Part shown: positions 45,714 to 54,407 of the stretch, one piece after another | How the letters are laid out: every line of letters starts with the position of its first letter | How positions within the stretch are numbered: position 1 is the stretch's first letter | Source of the DNA: Paenibacillus sp. J2TS4 | Lineage (GTDB): Bacteria; Bacillota; Bacilli; Paenibacillales; NBRC-103111 | Length of the DNA stretch: 64,000 nucleotides | Assembly (NCBI RefSeq): GCF_018403245.1 | Contig: NZ_BOSH01000001.1 | Location: forward strand, 496,001-560,000 | Reading direction: 5' to 3' | Notes under the pieces: model-generated | The model's input: only the letters and a program-made list of their open reading frames with translations | Told to the model about the DNA's origin: nothing | Database searches by the model: none | Translations under genes and position numbers: made by a program

Positions 45714-45740
45714 GACCGCCGTTTATCCGGCGGTCTTTTT
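45714..45740 (+). terminator. Rho-independent terminator
   Basis: GACCGCCG (45714-45721) and CGGCGGTC (45728-45735) enclose a six-base loop and are followed by TTTTT. Confidence 0.9.
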
Positions 45741-45767
45741 GGCGACCCTATAAGCAGGGGTGAGCTT

Positions 45768-46079
45768 ATGAAAATCTTGCTGATAGCGGCCTCCATTGCC
45801 GTTCCAATCCTTATGCTGGCGTTGGAAAAGAAGTTTCCACATCTACGTCGGTGGTATTCTTTAGTGGCATTGATCGCCGCCTGGGGATTCGGCATTATAA
45901 CGATTCTATCCATCTATGATATTCTCCGGGACGGAACTGTATTTATGACCCATATTCATCGGGTCTTTCTTAATCCGGTTTTTCTGGGATCCGGAGCCTA
46001 TTTGGGCAATTATGGAATCTATCAGATAGCCAGTCTAGTTTGGAATAATCCTTCGCAGAAAGGAAGCCAACGAAAATAA
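45768..46079 (+). CDS. Small hypothetical membrane protein
   Basis: A 103-residue protein with three hydrophobic segments (about 2-17, 25-47 and 62-82) and charged ends. AGGGGTGAG precedes the ATG, and the preceding terminator gives it its own transcription unit. I do not recognise a family. The composition and ribosome site support a real gene. Confidence 0.55.
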   Translation: MKILLIAASIAVPILMLALEKKFPHLRRWYSLVALIAAWGFGIITILSIYDILRDGTVFMTHIHRVFLNPVFLGSGAYLGNYGIYQIASLVWNNPSQKGSQRK

Positions 46080-46299
46080 AAGCGAACCTTTCTGTTACTG
46101 GTAAAAACCTCTTATCCGGGTCGTTTGACAAAAGAAAAAGCACATTCGACAAAATTAGAAGCTGCTGCGCCTAAATACATCCCATTATATGACATACTAA
46201 TTCGATGCGCTAAGGTATACTTAAATTATGTTATCTATGCTGTGTCGGGAAACTTTAACTGTTCAGGCTTCAATATTTCAAGAGAAGGGAGAGCAGGAA

Positions 46300-46479
46300 A
46301 TGGCATACGGTAAAGTATTTTGTGTGGAGTGCAATCATTTGATTTCCGAAGAGAACGCCAGATCTGTTTTTCAAACAGGGTTTTATCGGAGAGGAGTTCC
46401 GCTCGGGCAATGTCAGGAATGCATGGAGAGCAGTACTCCCCATCATTCGGTAACGGACAGGTATATAGTCAAGTTGTAG
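46300..46479 (+). CDS. Small zinc-ribbon-like protein
   Basis: A 59-residue protein, MAYGKVFCVECNHLISEENA onward. The pairs CVEC (about 8-11) and CQEC (about 41-44) are spaced as in a two-knuckle zinc ribbon. AGGGAGAG lies before the ATG at 46300; the upstream part of the frame has no such site. Function unknown; small CxxC proteins of this size are often nucleic-acid or protein-binding factors. A perfect hairpin follows downstream. Confidence 0.6.
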   Translation: MAYGKVFCVECNHLISEENARSVFQTGFYRRGVPLGQCQECMESSTPHHSVTDRYIVKL

Positions 46480-46570
46480 AATGTCAATCGAATTACTCTG
46501 TATCATATCGCTCCGCAGCCGTTTATATTAAATCGACAGGAATTAAGGATACAGGGGGAAGATGAATAAG

Positions 46571-46601
46571 GAACCCGCAGGACAAGCTGTCCTGCGGGTT
46601 C
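46571..46601. terminator. Hairpin between convergent genes, probable bidirectional terminator
   Basis: GAACCCGCAGGACA (46571-46584) pairs perfectly over 14 bp with 46588-46601 around an AGC loop. T-runs are weak on both sides. It lies 34 bases beyond the stop of the chemoreceptor gene. Confidence 0.7.
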
Positions 46602-46634
46602 TGCTGCGTTGATAGATGAGTTACAACTTATAGT

Positions 46635-48365
46635 TTAGGATAGTCTGAACTTGGAGATTGCGTCCTGCAAATCTTGTGCGACTCGGGTCAGATCGTTAGC
46701 GGAAGCGGAGATCTCCTGCACGGCTGCCAGCTGTTCCTCTGTCGTGCCGGCTACCGTCTGCGCATTATCCATAGACTCCCGGGCTATAGAGGAGGATTGC
46801 TCCACGGAAGCCAGAACCTGCTGGGAGCCTGCGGACATTTGCTCGGTGACGGCCAAAGCTTCGTCTAATTGCCCGCCAATCCTTCTAATCGCCTCCAGAA
46901 TAGCCTCGAATGCTTCCCCTGCTTGATTGACGATAGATGTTCCTTCCTCCACATCACGGGAGCCTTGCTCCATCGAACGGACGGCACTCTTCGTATCCCC
47001 TTGAATTTCTTCCACGAGTTGGCTGACTCTTTGCGCGGATTGCTCCGATTGAGCGGCCAGGACACGGATTTCTTTGGCTACTACCGCAAAGCCTCGGCCC
47101 TCCTCCCCGGCTCTCGAAGCTTCAATTGCTGCATTCAACGAAAGAATATTCGTTCTGCCGGCAATAGCGGATATATCATATACGATCTGGCCAATCTCGT
47201 CTGAACGGCGCTGCAGCCGGTCAATGGCTTCTGCCAACTGCTTAACGGAAATTCCGATCGTTTTCATTTGGGTTACGGCTTGTTGGGCCAGCTCGTAGCC
47301 TTGATCGGCCTGCTTCTCCGCATGATGGGAATTATCGGTGATGAGGCCTGCGGACTCGGCGACCTTCTGAATCCCGATCGTCATTTCTTCCATGGCCCGG
47401 GACATTTCCTCCGTTCTCACCATCGCATTCTCGGCGCCTTCCGCCATCTCTTGAATGCTTTGCGCCACGTCGTTGGAGGACTCGGCGGTCTGTTCCGCGC
47501 TGGCCGCTAGCTCCTGGGAGGATGCGGCGACCTGCTCGGAAGCTTCACTGGCTTGTCTAATGACTGTGCGCAAGTGCTCGACCATTAGATTGACCGCCTC
47601 CGCCATTTGTCCGCTTTCGTCCCGACTGCGGGTGATAATCGGCTCCACCGCCAAATTGCCCGACGCAATTTCATTCATGGTTCGGGTGACGCGGGAAAGA
47701 GGGGAGGCTATCAATTTAGCCAGAGAGCCTGCCACGATCAAGCCGATCACTAACCCGACAGCAATCGCTACCTGTCCAAAAGTGACGCTAAAGCGATATT
47801 CCTCTTGAGCTTGCTCTCCCGCCTGATTGGCCATTTCCCAGTTCAAAGCGATAAGAGGATCCAGCACTTCCTTAACTTTTTCTAACAAAGCCGCTCCGGC
47901 TTCCAACAATCGATCGGCTTCGTTTTTATCCGTCCGGCTCGTTTCGACCAATTGATTGCTCATGGCCAAATATTCCGACCAGCGGATGATTAATTGGTCG
48001 TACAGTGTTCTTTCCTCTTCGATAGTAATGTTACCCTCATAACTGGCTAATAGAGACTGGATATTATCGATTTGCTCCAGCCGCTCCTTAGCAGTCACAT
48101 CTTCCATTTCCCCGGTGGACAGGACATAGAATAACGTTTTGGAACGAAAATCGTTTAATGCGGCCTCCATTTGGATAATAGTGGCCATTCCCGGCATCCA
48201 GTCGGTCAGAACCGCGTCCATTTTATTGTTAATACTCCCCATTCTGGACAGGTTCATAAACGAAGAAATGGTGGTCAGCATTAATAGAATCAGGAAGCCC
48301 CCCATTATTTTTTTCCCAATAGTCATTCGGAATGTTGATTTTAATATTCGTCCAATTTGCTCCAT
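46635..48365 (-). CDS. Methyl-accepting chemotaxis protein
   Basis: A 576-residue chemoreceptor. Membrane spans at about 17-37 and 193-214 flank a four-helix-bundle ligand domain (4HB_MCP type: [37 protein letters not shown]). A HAMP domain (about 215-268, [20 protein letters not shown]) is followed by the coiled-coil signalling domain, whose tip reads [33 protein letters not shown] (written here only as the family hallmark around residues 400-430). It would report an external signal to CheA. AGAGGTG precedes the ATG. No chemotaxis kinase genes are nearby. Confidence 0.93.
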   Translation of the reverse strand: MEQIGRILKSTFRMTIGKKIMGGFLILLMLTTISSFMNLSRMGSINNKMDAVLTDWMPGMATIIQMEAALNDFRSKTLFYVLSTGEMEDVTAKERLEQIDNIQSLLASYEGNITIEEERTLYDQLIIRWSEYLAMSNQLVETSRTDKNEADRLLEAGAALLEKVKEVLDPLIALNWEMANQAGEQAQEEYRFSVTFGQVAIAVGLVIGLIVAGSLAKLIASPLSRVTRTMNEIASGNLAVEPIITRSRDESGQMAEAVNLMVEHLRTVIRQASEASEQVAASSQELAASAEQTAESSNDVAQSIQEMAEGAENAMVRTEEMSRAMEEMTIGIQKVAESAGLITDNSHHAEKQADQGYELAQQAVTQMKTIGISVKQLAEAIDRLQRRSDEIGQIVYDISAIAGRTNILSLNAAIEASRAGEEGRGFAVVAKEIRVLAAQSEQSAQRVSQLVEEIQGDTKSAVRSMEQGSRDVEEGTSIVNQAGEAFEAILEAIRRIGGQLDEALAVTEQMSAGSQQVLASVEQSSSIARESMDNAQTVAGTTEEQLAAVQEISASANDLTRVAQDLQDAISKFRLS

Positions 48366-48580
48366 GCGGCACCTCTATGTCCATTATTTTAAGTTCAAGA
48401 AATATATCGGTTTTTTCGACAAAATTCAACATAGTTTTTATTGGTCTCAGAAAAAAAATTTTTACATCCCCGTCGTTTCCGGCGAAAAATCGCATCATTT
48501 TAATCAATAGCAGCGGCGAAAAGATATGTTCAAAAGCGTATTTGTCTATTTTAAGTAAATTGCATTGCAAAATTGTGAAC

Positions 48581-48596
48581 TGTGACTTAAGTCATA
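48581..48596 (+). promoter_or_regulatory. Candidate Fnr/Crp-family binding site upstream of the ba3 oxidase operon
   Basis: TGTGACTTAAGTCATA matches the TGTGA-N6-TCACA consensus of Crp/Fnr proteins at nine of ten conserved positions and includes the perfect 12-bp palindrome TGACTTAAGTCA. It lies 62 bases before the start of the first oxidase gene, and a gene for an Fnr-type regulator follows the operon on the other strand. Confidence 0.65.
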
Positions 48597-48658
48597 GTGG
48601 AAGGTGAAGCTGGCTCCTACAATAGCTTTAAGAAACGCTATGGAAAGGGGGAGTAAAG

Positions 48659-48826
48659 ATGCCATCACCAATTTCTGCCAAGAACGAAAAATCATCTCGA
48701 ATCTCGTCTCCGATTAAAGCAGAAAAAGAAAATTTAAGAGGGACGTTTGCCGCGGTTATGATGCTGGGGGGCTTTCTCATACTGACCTGGCTAGGAGTAT
48801 TTCTTCTATTCATCGCTCGAAATTAA
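48659..48826 (+). CDS. Cytochrome c oxidase subunit IIa (ba3 type)
   Basis: A 55-residue protein with a hydrophilic N-terminus of about 25 residues and a single membrane span (LRGTFAAVMMLGGFLILTWL, then GVFLLFIARN). This matches the small IIa subunit of ba3-type oxidases, which supplies the helix that subunit II of this class lacks. AAGGGGGAG lies five bases before the ATG. Its place immediately ahead of subunits II and I confirms the assignment. The intergenic 200 bases to the next gene contain no other frame I can support. Confidence 0.85.
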   Translation: MPSPISAKNEKSSRISSPIKAEKENLRGTFAAVMMLGGFLILTWLGVFLLFIARN

Positions 48827-49026
48827 CAAAATAACCCCGCAAAGTGACGTGTGGCCTTCGAAGCGCATTCCATCCGCACCCTGACAGGGTCGGCGTCTAA
48901 ACCTTCCTCTAATCGCGGTCGATCTTGCTGACTTGGCTTCGAAAGGGGTGTATACATTACTTTGCGGGGAGCCCCGGAATTAAATTCTATAAGGACAAGG
49001 AAACCGCGAATAAAGGAGTGGCTGTT

Positions 49027-49497
49027 ATGCACATTCATCGGCTGGAAAAAATATGGTTAATCTTCGGAATATCGATGCTGTTCGTATTTTTGGCGGTGCT
49101 TGGAGTCGGCACCTTCGCCATGGGTGTCGCTCCGCCGGGCGGTCATCATCATGCGGTCGATCCGGATACCGTAATGGAGAAGGAGCCCTTCAACAATCCG
49201 GGGCTGCGGGAGATTGGCGAGAATGAATACGAGGCGGTCATGCTTGCTTTTGCGTTTGGCTATAGTCCGGAACGAATGGAAGTTCCGGTTGGCGCCAAGG
49301 TTCATTTTATCGTCACCAGCCCGGACGTCGTTCATGGGTTCGCTATTCCGGGAACTAACGTGAACATGATGGCTGTCCCCGGTGAAGTCAACTCGGTCAG
49401 CCATACCTTCAAGGATCCCGGCGAATATTTGATTCTCTGTAACGAATATTGCGGAGCCGCCCACGAGATGATGATGACGACGATAATCGTACAATGA
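49027..49497 (+). CDS. Cytochrome c oxidase subunit II (ba3 type, CuA domain)
   Basis: A 156-residue protein with one N-terminal membrane span (about 8-32) and a cupredoxin CuA domain outside the membrane. The dinuclear copper ligands are seen as His103 in DVVHGF and Cys138, Glu140, Cys142, His146 and Met149 in LCNEYCGAAHEMM. It accepts electrons from cytochrome c and passes them to subunit I. The ATG at 49027 has AAAGGAG eight bases upstream. Single-span subunit II plus subunit IIa defines the ba3 class. Confidence 0.93.
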   Translation: MHIHRLEKIWLIFGISMLFVFLAVLGVGTFAMGVAPPGGHHHAVDPDTVMEKEPFNNPGLREIGENEYEAVMLAFAFGYSPERMEVPVGAKVHFIVTSPDVVHGFAIPGTNVNMMAVPGEVNSVSHTFKDPGEYLILCNEYCGAAHEMMMTTIIVQ

Positions 49498-49523
49498 CCG
49501 ACAGTTTCGGGAGGATGGAATCT

Positions 49524-51182
49524 ATGAAGACAGATACGAATCAAGCGTTGCCGATAGACCGCCGTGATTCTAAATTGGTCTTGGCGCATATCCTTATTGC
49601 TTTTGGGGCCTTGCTTCTCGGCGGGATCGCCGGACTGCTGCAAGGAATGGTTAGAGGCGGGATGATTACTCTTCCTGCGGACATCGGCTACTATCAGCTG
49701 TTAACGGCACATGGAGTGCTGATGGCTCTTGTCTTTACCACCTTTTTTATTATCGGATTTATGCTTTCGGGAGTAGCGAAGACGACCGGCGGACAATTGC
49801 TTCCTTTAGCAAGAAGGCTGGGCTGGATCGGATTCGCCATGATGACTGCCGGAACAGTCATCGGGACCATCTTCATATTGTTGAACAAGGCGACAGTTCT
49901 CTATACTTTCTATGCGCCTATGCAGGCTTCTCCCTGGTATTACATTGCCTTGGTCCTGGTGGTCACCGGAAGCTGGATGAGCGGGATAGCTATTTTCTAT
50001 AATTACCGGCGTTGGAAAAAATCGAACCGCGGCAAAATGTCGCCCCTCTTCGCCTTCATGGCCGTAGTGACCATGACGATGTGGATGGTAGCTACGCTCG
50101 GGGTCGCCTTTGAAATTGTATTCCAGTTAATTCCCTGGTCCTTTGGGTGGGTCGAGCGCGTCAACGTAATGCTGAGCCGCAGTTTATTCTGGCTCTTTGG
50201 ACATCCGCTTGTCTATTTCTGGCTGATGCCCGCATACATTTGCTGGTACGTCGTGATTCCCAAAGTCATCGGCGGCAAATTATTCAGCGATGCGCTGGCC
50301 CGCCTATCCTTTCTACTGCTTCTGCTGTTCTCCATTCCGGTAGGCTTTCACCATCAATTGATGGAGCCGGGCATCTCCAGCTTTTGGAAATATTTGCAGG
50401 TTGTGCTGACGATGATGGTCGTTATTCCGTCCCTCATGACCGCGTTTTCGATTTTTGCTACGTTTGAGCGGACCGGCAGACTCCAAGGAGCGACAGGATT
50501 ATTTGGCTGGTTTAAAAAGCTTCCCTGGAAGGATGTCCGTTTCTTTGCCCCTTTTATGGGAATGCTGATATTCATCCCTGCCGGGGCAGGGGGGATTATC
50601 AATGCCAGCAACCAGATGAATGCGGTAGTGCATAATACCCTTTGGGTGACCGGCCACTTTCATCTGACGGCGGCGACGAGTGTCGCACTTACTTTTTTCG
50701 GAATCACCTACTGGCTTATTCCATCTCTTACGGGACGCACATTGACTTCCCGCATGCATAAGCTGGGGATCGTGCAGACCGTCATCTGGATGATTGGGAT
50801 GTTCTTCATGTCGGCTTCCATGCATACGGCGGGCTTGTTTGGCTCCCCTCGGCGCACAGCTTACACAACTTATCAGGACCATCCAGATGCCATTTTCTGG
50901 ATGCCGTATCACGTAGCGATGGCAGTCGGCGGAATTATTTTATTCGCAGGCCTCGTTCTGATGATCTACAATGTCATCTCATTGCTAAGAGCGCCTAAAG
51001 GGTATACCGAGTATCCTATTGCCGAATCGGAGGAATCGCCGGAGCTAACTCCCCGACTGTTTGAGCGCTGGGGAGTCTGGATTACGCTCGTCGTCGTCTT
51101 GGTTCTCGTCGCTTATTCGATGCCGATGATGGATATGGTGAATCATCCCGTTCCGGGCTCGAAGCCGTTCGTAACCTGGTAA
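49524..51182 (+). CDS. Cytochrome c oxidase subunit I (ba3 type)
   Basis: A 552-residue membrane protein with about 13 spans, the catalytic subunit that reduces oxygen to water. The low-spin haem ligand is His in LLTAHGVLMAL near residue 63; CuB and its cross-linked Tyr are in FGHPLVYFWLMPAY near 227, two more His in GFHHQLMEPG near 276, and haem ligands in GHFHLT near 379. These patterns fit heme-copper oxidases of class B. GGGAGG lies nine bases before the ATG at 49524; ATGs at 49494 and 49515 are less well placed. Such oxidases have high oxygen affinity. Confidence 0.92.
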   Translation: MKTDTNQALPIDRRDSKLVLAHILIAFGALLLGGIAGLLQGMVRGGMITLPADIGYYQLLTAHGVLMALVFTTFFIIGFMLSGVAKTTGGQLLPLARRLGWIGFAMMTAGTVIGTIFILLNKATVLYTFYAPMQASPWYYIALVLVVTGSWMSGIAIFYNYRRWKKSNRGKMSPLFAFMAVVTMTMWMVATLGVAFEIVFQLIPWSFGWVERVNVMLSRSLFWLFGHPLVYFWLMPAYICWYVVIPKVIGGKLFSDALARLSFLLLLLFSIPVGFHHQLMEPGISSFWKYLQVVLTMMVVIPSLMTAFSIFATFERTGRLQGATGLFGWFKKLPWKDVRFFAPFMGMLIFIPAGAGGIINASNQMNAVVHNTLWVTGHFHLTAATSVALTFFGITYWLIPSLTGRTLTSRMHKLGIVQTVIWMIGMFFMSASMHTAGLFGSPRRTAYTTYQDHPDAIFWMPYHVAMAVGGIILFAGLVLMIYNVISLLRAPKGYTEYPIAESEESPELTPRLFERWGVWITLVVVLVLVAYSMPMMDMVNHPVPGSKPFVTW

Positions 51183-51196
51183 ATTGTCCCTGTAAC

Positions 51197-51236
51197 GCAA
51201 ACATCCCGCTCCTCTCACGAGGTTCGGGATGTTTGC
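51197..51236. terminator. Hairpin between the oxidase operon and the Fnr gene
   Basis: GCAAACATCCCG (51197-51208) pairs perfectly with CGGGATGTTTGC (51225-51236), with an inner CCTC/GAGG stem. It lies between convergent genes and probably ends both transcripts, although T-runs are short. Confidence 0.75.
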
Positions 51237-51273
51237 ATACTGGTCAGGGGTGAACGCAGCTAAGTGACTTGGG

Positions 51274-52005
51274 CTAGATGCGACATATCTCTGGCGGGCA
51301 ATCAGGGCAACGGACCACGCTCTTCAGATGAGCCAGGTCGCGAATAACGATATGGCCTTTGTCATAGTCGATGACGCCTTCACTCTTGTAGGCAGCCAGC
51401 ATCCGATTGACACTCTCCCGGCTCGTTCCAATCATATTGGCTAGGTCGGTGTTGGACAGCTTGAGCCGAATGAAAATTCCGTCCTCCGTCGGTTCTCCGT
51501 AGGAGTTCGTAAGCCGGATCAAGGTGGAGGAGAGAGCGCCTTTTTTGCCGTAGAGGATTAAATCGCGGAATTTCGATTCGGTCGTCCGCTGCATCAGACT
51601 CATCCATTTGATGAATTGCAGGGCAAAGGCTCCGTCTTCGGAAATTAGCCGTTCCAAATCCTTTTGCTGAATGACGGCCGTTTCGGAGTTTTGCACGGCT
51701 TTGGCGTCGTATGAATATTGACAGGTGCCGGAGCTGGCAAACTCGCCAAAAAAATCCCCTTCCTGCAAATAGAACAGGATGAGATCTTTGCCGTCATCGG
51801 TCGATTTTGTAATTTTAATTTTGCCTTTCTTTACATAATATAGCTGTTCCGCAGGCTCTCCTTCCCAGAAGAGATGCGAGCCCTTGGTTAAATAATGATC
51901 ATTCATCAGCTTCTGCAGCTGTTCAAAATGCTCTTTCGAAAGAAAATGGGCGATCTGGTAGTTCAACTCGTTGCTCTTCGCCTTGCTCACGTTCGAAGGG
52001 GACAT
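51274..52005 (-). CDS. fnr: Fnr-type oxygen-sensing transcriptional regulator (Crp/Fnr family)
   Basis: A 243-residue regulator. The cyclic-nucleotide-binding-like fold spans about 15-130 (FWEGEPAEQLYYVKKGKIKI), the dimer helix about 130-160, and the winged helix about 160-230 (NTDLANMIGTSRESVNRMLA). At the extreme C-terminus Cys233, Cys236 and Cys241 form C-x2-C-x4-C, the iron-sulphur ligand pattern of B. subtilis Fnr rather than the N-terminal cluster of enterobacterial FNR. GGGAGG precedes the ATG at 52005; the upstream part of the frame is not conserved-looking. It likely controls the ba3 oxidase operon beside it. Confidence 0.85.
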   Translation of the reverse strand: MSPSNVSKAKSNELNYQIAHFLSKEHFEQLQKLMNDHYLTKGSHLFWEGEPAEQLYYVKKGKIKITKSTDDGKDLILFYLQEGDFFGEFASSGTCQYSYDAKAVQNSETAVIQQKDLERLISEDGAFALQFIKWMSLMQRTTESKFRDLILYGKKGALSSTLIRLTNSYGEPTEDGIFIRLKLSNTDLANMIGTSRESVNRMLAAYKSEGVIDYDKGHIVIRDLAHLKSVVRCPDCPPEICRI

Positions 52006-52272
52006 AAGAACATTCCTCCCTTGTACTGCGCGGTTAAACCTATTATAAACTATCCGAGGATATTCAAAAAGGCCCCTTTTTAACCACAATGTATACCAAG
52101 AAGCCGGATCGAAATCGAACTTTTTGTCCATAGCATAATGAATTCAAGCTATTGAAAAGCGGAAAATCCGATGGTCTCATCGGAATTGAGCTTTAGCACT
52201 AGCAAAATGATTTTCTATTTCATAGTCTGTGAAAATAATAAAGTTTCTCTGAGTCTCAAGGGAGGGAAGGGG

Positions 52273-53241
52273 ATGGATTCTAGGTCAATCGCTTTAGCAA
52301 GAAAAGTTCTCAATTCATATTCCATTCGTCCAAATTCGATTCAAGTCGTTCAGGGAGGCGGGATGAAAACCGTTTGGATGGTGAACACACTAAAGCGTAC
52401 CTATTGTTTAAAGAGATTGAAGCATGGTTTGAAAAGAATGAATTTCTCCATTCAAGCCCAGAAATACATTAAAGATCATAAAGCACAGGTGGCCGATATC
52501 GTTAAAACGAAGAAAGGCGCTCAATATATTGTTCATAATGGACAATTATTTCTATTGTATGAGTGGGTTCACGGAATAAAGCCCGACTTCTCGTCCAGCT
52601 CTGATTTGAAAAAATCGATTGAAGTTCTCGCTCATTTTCATAAAGCATCGGCTGGCTTTGCTCCTCGTACTTCTTGTCGGGAATCCACAAAGTGGGGAAA
52701 GTGGCCGATTGAGTATCACAATATGATGGAAGACTTTAAATCATGGGGACGTTCTGATCATTTCCGCAACATAGACGAACCTATCCGTGAGATTATCGGG
52801 CAAGGAAAGCACGCGAAAGCTCTTTTGTCCCGCTCCTATTATGCAAACTGGATTAGAAAGAATGAGAAAGTGGTATGCCACCAGGATATTAAGGAAGATA
52901 ACGTCGTTTTAACGAGAAAAGGCTGCGTCATTTTGGATTTGGATAGTATAACCTATGACCTCCCCCTGCGTGATCTTCGCGATATTATCCATACCGAAAT
53001 GTTGAAAATTGGAAAGTGGGACTCCAGATTATTTCAAAAGATCATTTCTTGGTACATCTCAGTGAATCCGTTAACTTCAAAGGAATTAAAAGTTCTGTAC
53101 ATTGACTGTTTGTTTCCGCATGCGTTTCATGCAACCGCTGCAAGCGTTTATAAGAAAAGGGAAAGTGTTTCTTCTTCTATACTGACACAAGTAATTGAAA
53201 TTGAAAGATCGAAAAAAAAGGATTTGCTCCAAAAAATTTAG
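52273..53241 (+). CDS. CotS-like spore coat kinase-fold protein
   Basis: A 322-residue protein of the CotS/YutH branch of aminoglycoside-phosphotransferase-like kinases. The catalytic loop HQDIKEDNVVL is near residue 203 and the metal-binding DLDS near 220, both intact. In Bacillus, CotS is a spore coat protein made late in sporulation. The ATG at 52273 directly follows GGAGGGAAGGGG at the right distance. It stands ahead of the sugar operon and is separated from it by a repeat element and a terminator. A role at the spore surface is inferred from family and neighbourhood. Confidence 0.8.
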   Translation: MDSRSIALARKVLNSYSIRPNSIQVVQGGGMKTVWMVNTLKRTYCLKRLKHGLKRMNFSIQAQKYIKDHKAQVADIVKTKKGAQYIVHNGQLFLLYEWVHGIKPDFSSSSDLKKSIEVLAHFHKASAGFAPRTSCRESTKWGKWPIEYHNMMEDFKSWGRSDHFRNIDEPIREIIGQGKHAKALLSRSYYANWIRKNEKVVCHQDIKEDNVVLTRKGCVILDLDSITYDLPLRDLRDIIHTEMLKIGKWDSRLFQKIISWYISVNPLTSKELKVLYIDCLFPHAFHATAASVYKKRESVSSSILTQVIEIERSKKKDLLQKI

Positions 53242-53246
53242 CAAAC

Positions 53247-53441
53247 TATATAAATTGAACTAATGATTGAATAGCTCATGAAGTGGAGAAAGAAAGATGC
53301 TTCCAGGGCGAGTTTTGGCTTTGTATTCCTACCATCCGAAAGCCCATCTATATAGAAGGAATACAAAACAAGATGTTTGAAGCTTCGGAGGCACTTTCCT
53401 TCGGAACGGAATGAGAGCTATTCTTTAGTTCAACATATATA
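53247..53441. repeat. Structured repeat element, copy B (possible RNA or hairpin DNA element)
   Basis: A 195-base element bounded by TATATA and by TTGAACTAA (53255-53263) and TTAGTTCAA (53425-53433). It has two blocks (53283-53340 and 53371-53414) identical to copy A at 25.3 kb. Its own 20-base middle closes an extra stem TTTGTATTCCT/AGGAATACAAA not present in copy A. It begins six bases after the CotS-like gene. Confidence 0.8.
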
Positions 53442-53493
53442 GCAAATTGAGAGATATACTATCTGTTGAAATTTTCGGACCAACATAGAGGAT

Positions 53494-53519
53494 AAAAGCC
53501 AGGGATATCCCTGGCTTTT
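53494..53519 (+). terminator. Rho-independent terminator
   Basis: AAAAGCCAGGGAT and its exact complement form a 26-base palindrome running into TTTTG. It follows the repeat element and closes the CotS-like transcript before the sugar operon. Confidence 0.85.
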
Positions 53520-53678
53520 GCATGTTCAGATAAGCATTTCAAATTCTTTTAATTCCTTTTCAGGGCATAAGCCAATTTTGGCACAAGTAGTTATTGGTCA
53601 GTGTCCCTCCATGGGGTATAGCATATCATTAACCATTAAGATTGAGAAATCTTATAAGACGCGAAAGGAGTGTGCTCT

Positions 53679-54407
53679 GTGAAAGGTGTAATTCTTGCGG
53701 GAGGTTCAGGAACCCGGCTTCGTCCTTTGACGAATATGATCAACAAACATTTGCTGCCGGTAGGAAGATACCCCATGATCTATTACAGCATAAAGAAACT
53801 TTACGAAGCAGGGATCGAGGATATTTTGATCATCATGGGGAAGCATTCAGCCGGTTTGTATACCGATTATTTGGGCAGCGGCCAGGAGTGGGGGGTCAGA
53901 ATCACTTATAAAATCCAGGAGGAAGCTGGAGGAATTGCTCAAGCATTGGCGCTATCAGATGGATTCGTAAATACTGGCGATAAATTTGTTACGCTCCTTG
54001 GCGATAATTTGTTTGAGGATTCTCTCGCAAGCTATGTGCAGAAATATGAAGAACAGGATAAGGGAGCCATGGTGATGCTCAAAAAAGTAACGGATCCGCG
54101 TAGATACGGCGTTCCTATCCTTAACGAAAACAAAATAATCTTTATAGAAGAAAAACCGTCCACACCTAAATCGAATTACTGTGTGACAGGAATTTACATG
54201 TATGATTCAGACGTATTCAAAATCATTAAACAGATTGAACCTTCGAACCGGGGGGAGATGGAAATAACGGATGTAAACAATGTTTATGCCGCTGAAGGCC
54301 ATCTCGCCTACAGTATTCTTAACGGTTGGTGGACTGATGCCGGTACTTTCGATTCCTTGCACGAAGCGGCAGCCAAACTTTTGACTTTTGATGGTGACCC
54401 GCAATGA
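53679..54407 (+). CDS. Sugar-1-phosphate nucleotidyltransferase (RmlA/SpsI-like)
   Basis: A 242-residue nucleotidyltransferase that makes dTDP- or UDP-glucose from sugar-1-phosphate. The signature GGSGTRLRPLT is at residues 7-17, followed by NKHLLPVGRYPMIYYSI; the uracil/thymine-contacting and metal Asp region is LLGDNLFEDS near 112, and SNYCVTGIYMYD is near 170. The start is a GTG at 53679 with AAAGGAG eight bases before it. Shorter than RmlA (about 290), as is usual for SpsI-type spore enzymes. It begins the operon and overlaps the next gene as ATGA. Confidence 0.88.
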   Translation: MKGVILAGGSGTRLRPLTNMINKHLLPVGRYPMIYYSIKKLYEAGIEDILIIMGKHSAGLYTDYLGSGQEWGVRITYKIQEEAGGIAQALALSDGFVNTGDKFVTLLGDNLFEDSLASYVQKYEEQDKGAMVMLKKVTDPRRYGVPILNENKIIFIEEKPSTPKSNYCVTGIYMYDSDVFKIIKQIEPSNRGEMEITDVNNVYAAEGHLAYSILNGWWTDAGTFDSLHEAAAKLLTFDGDPQ

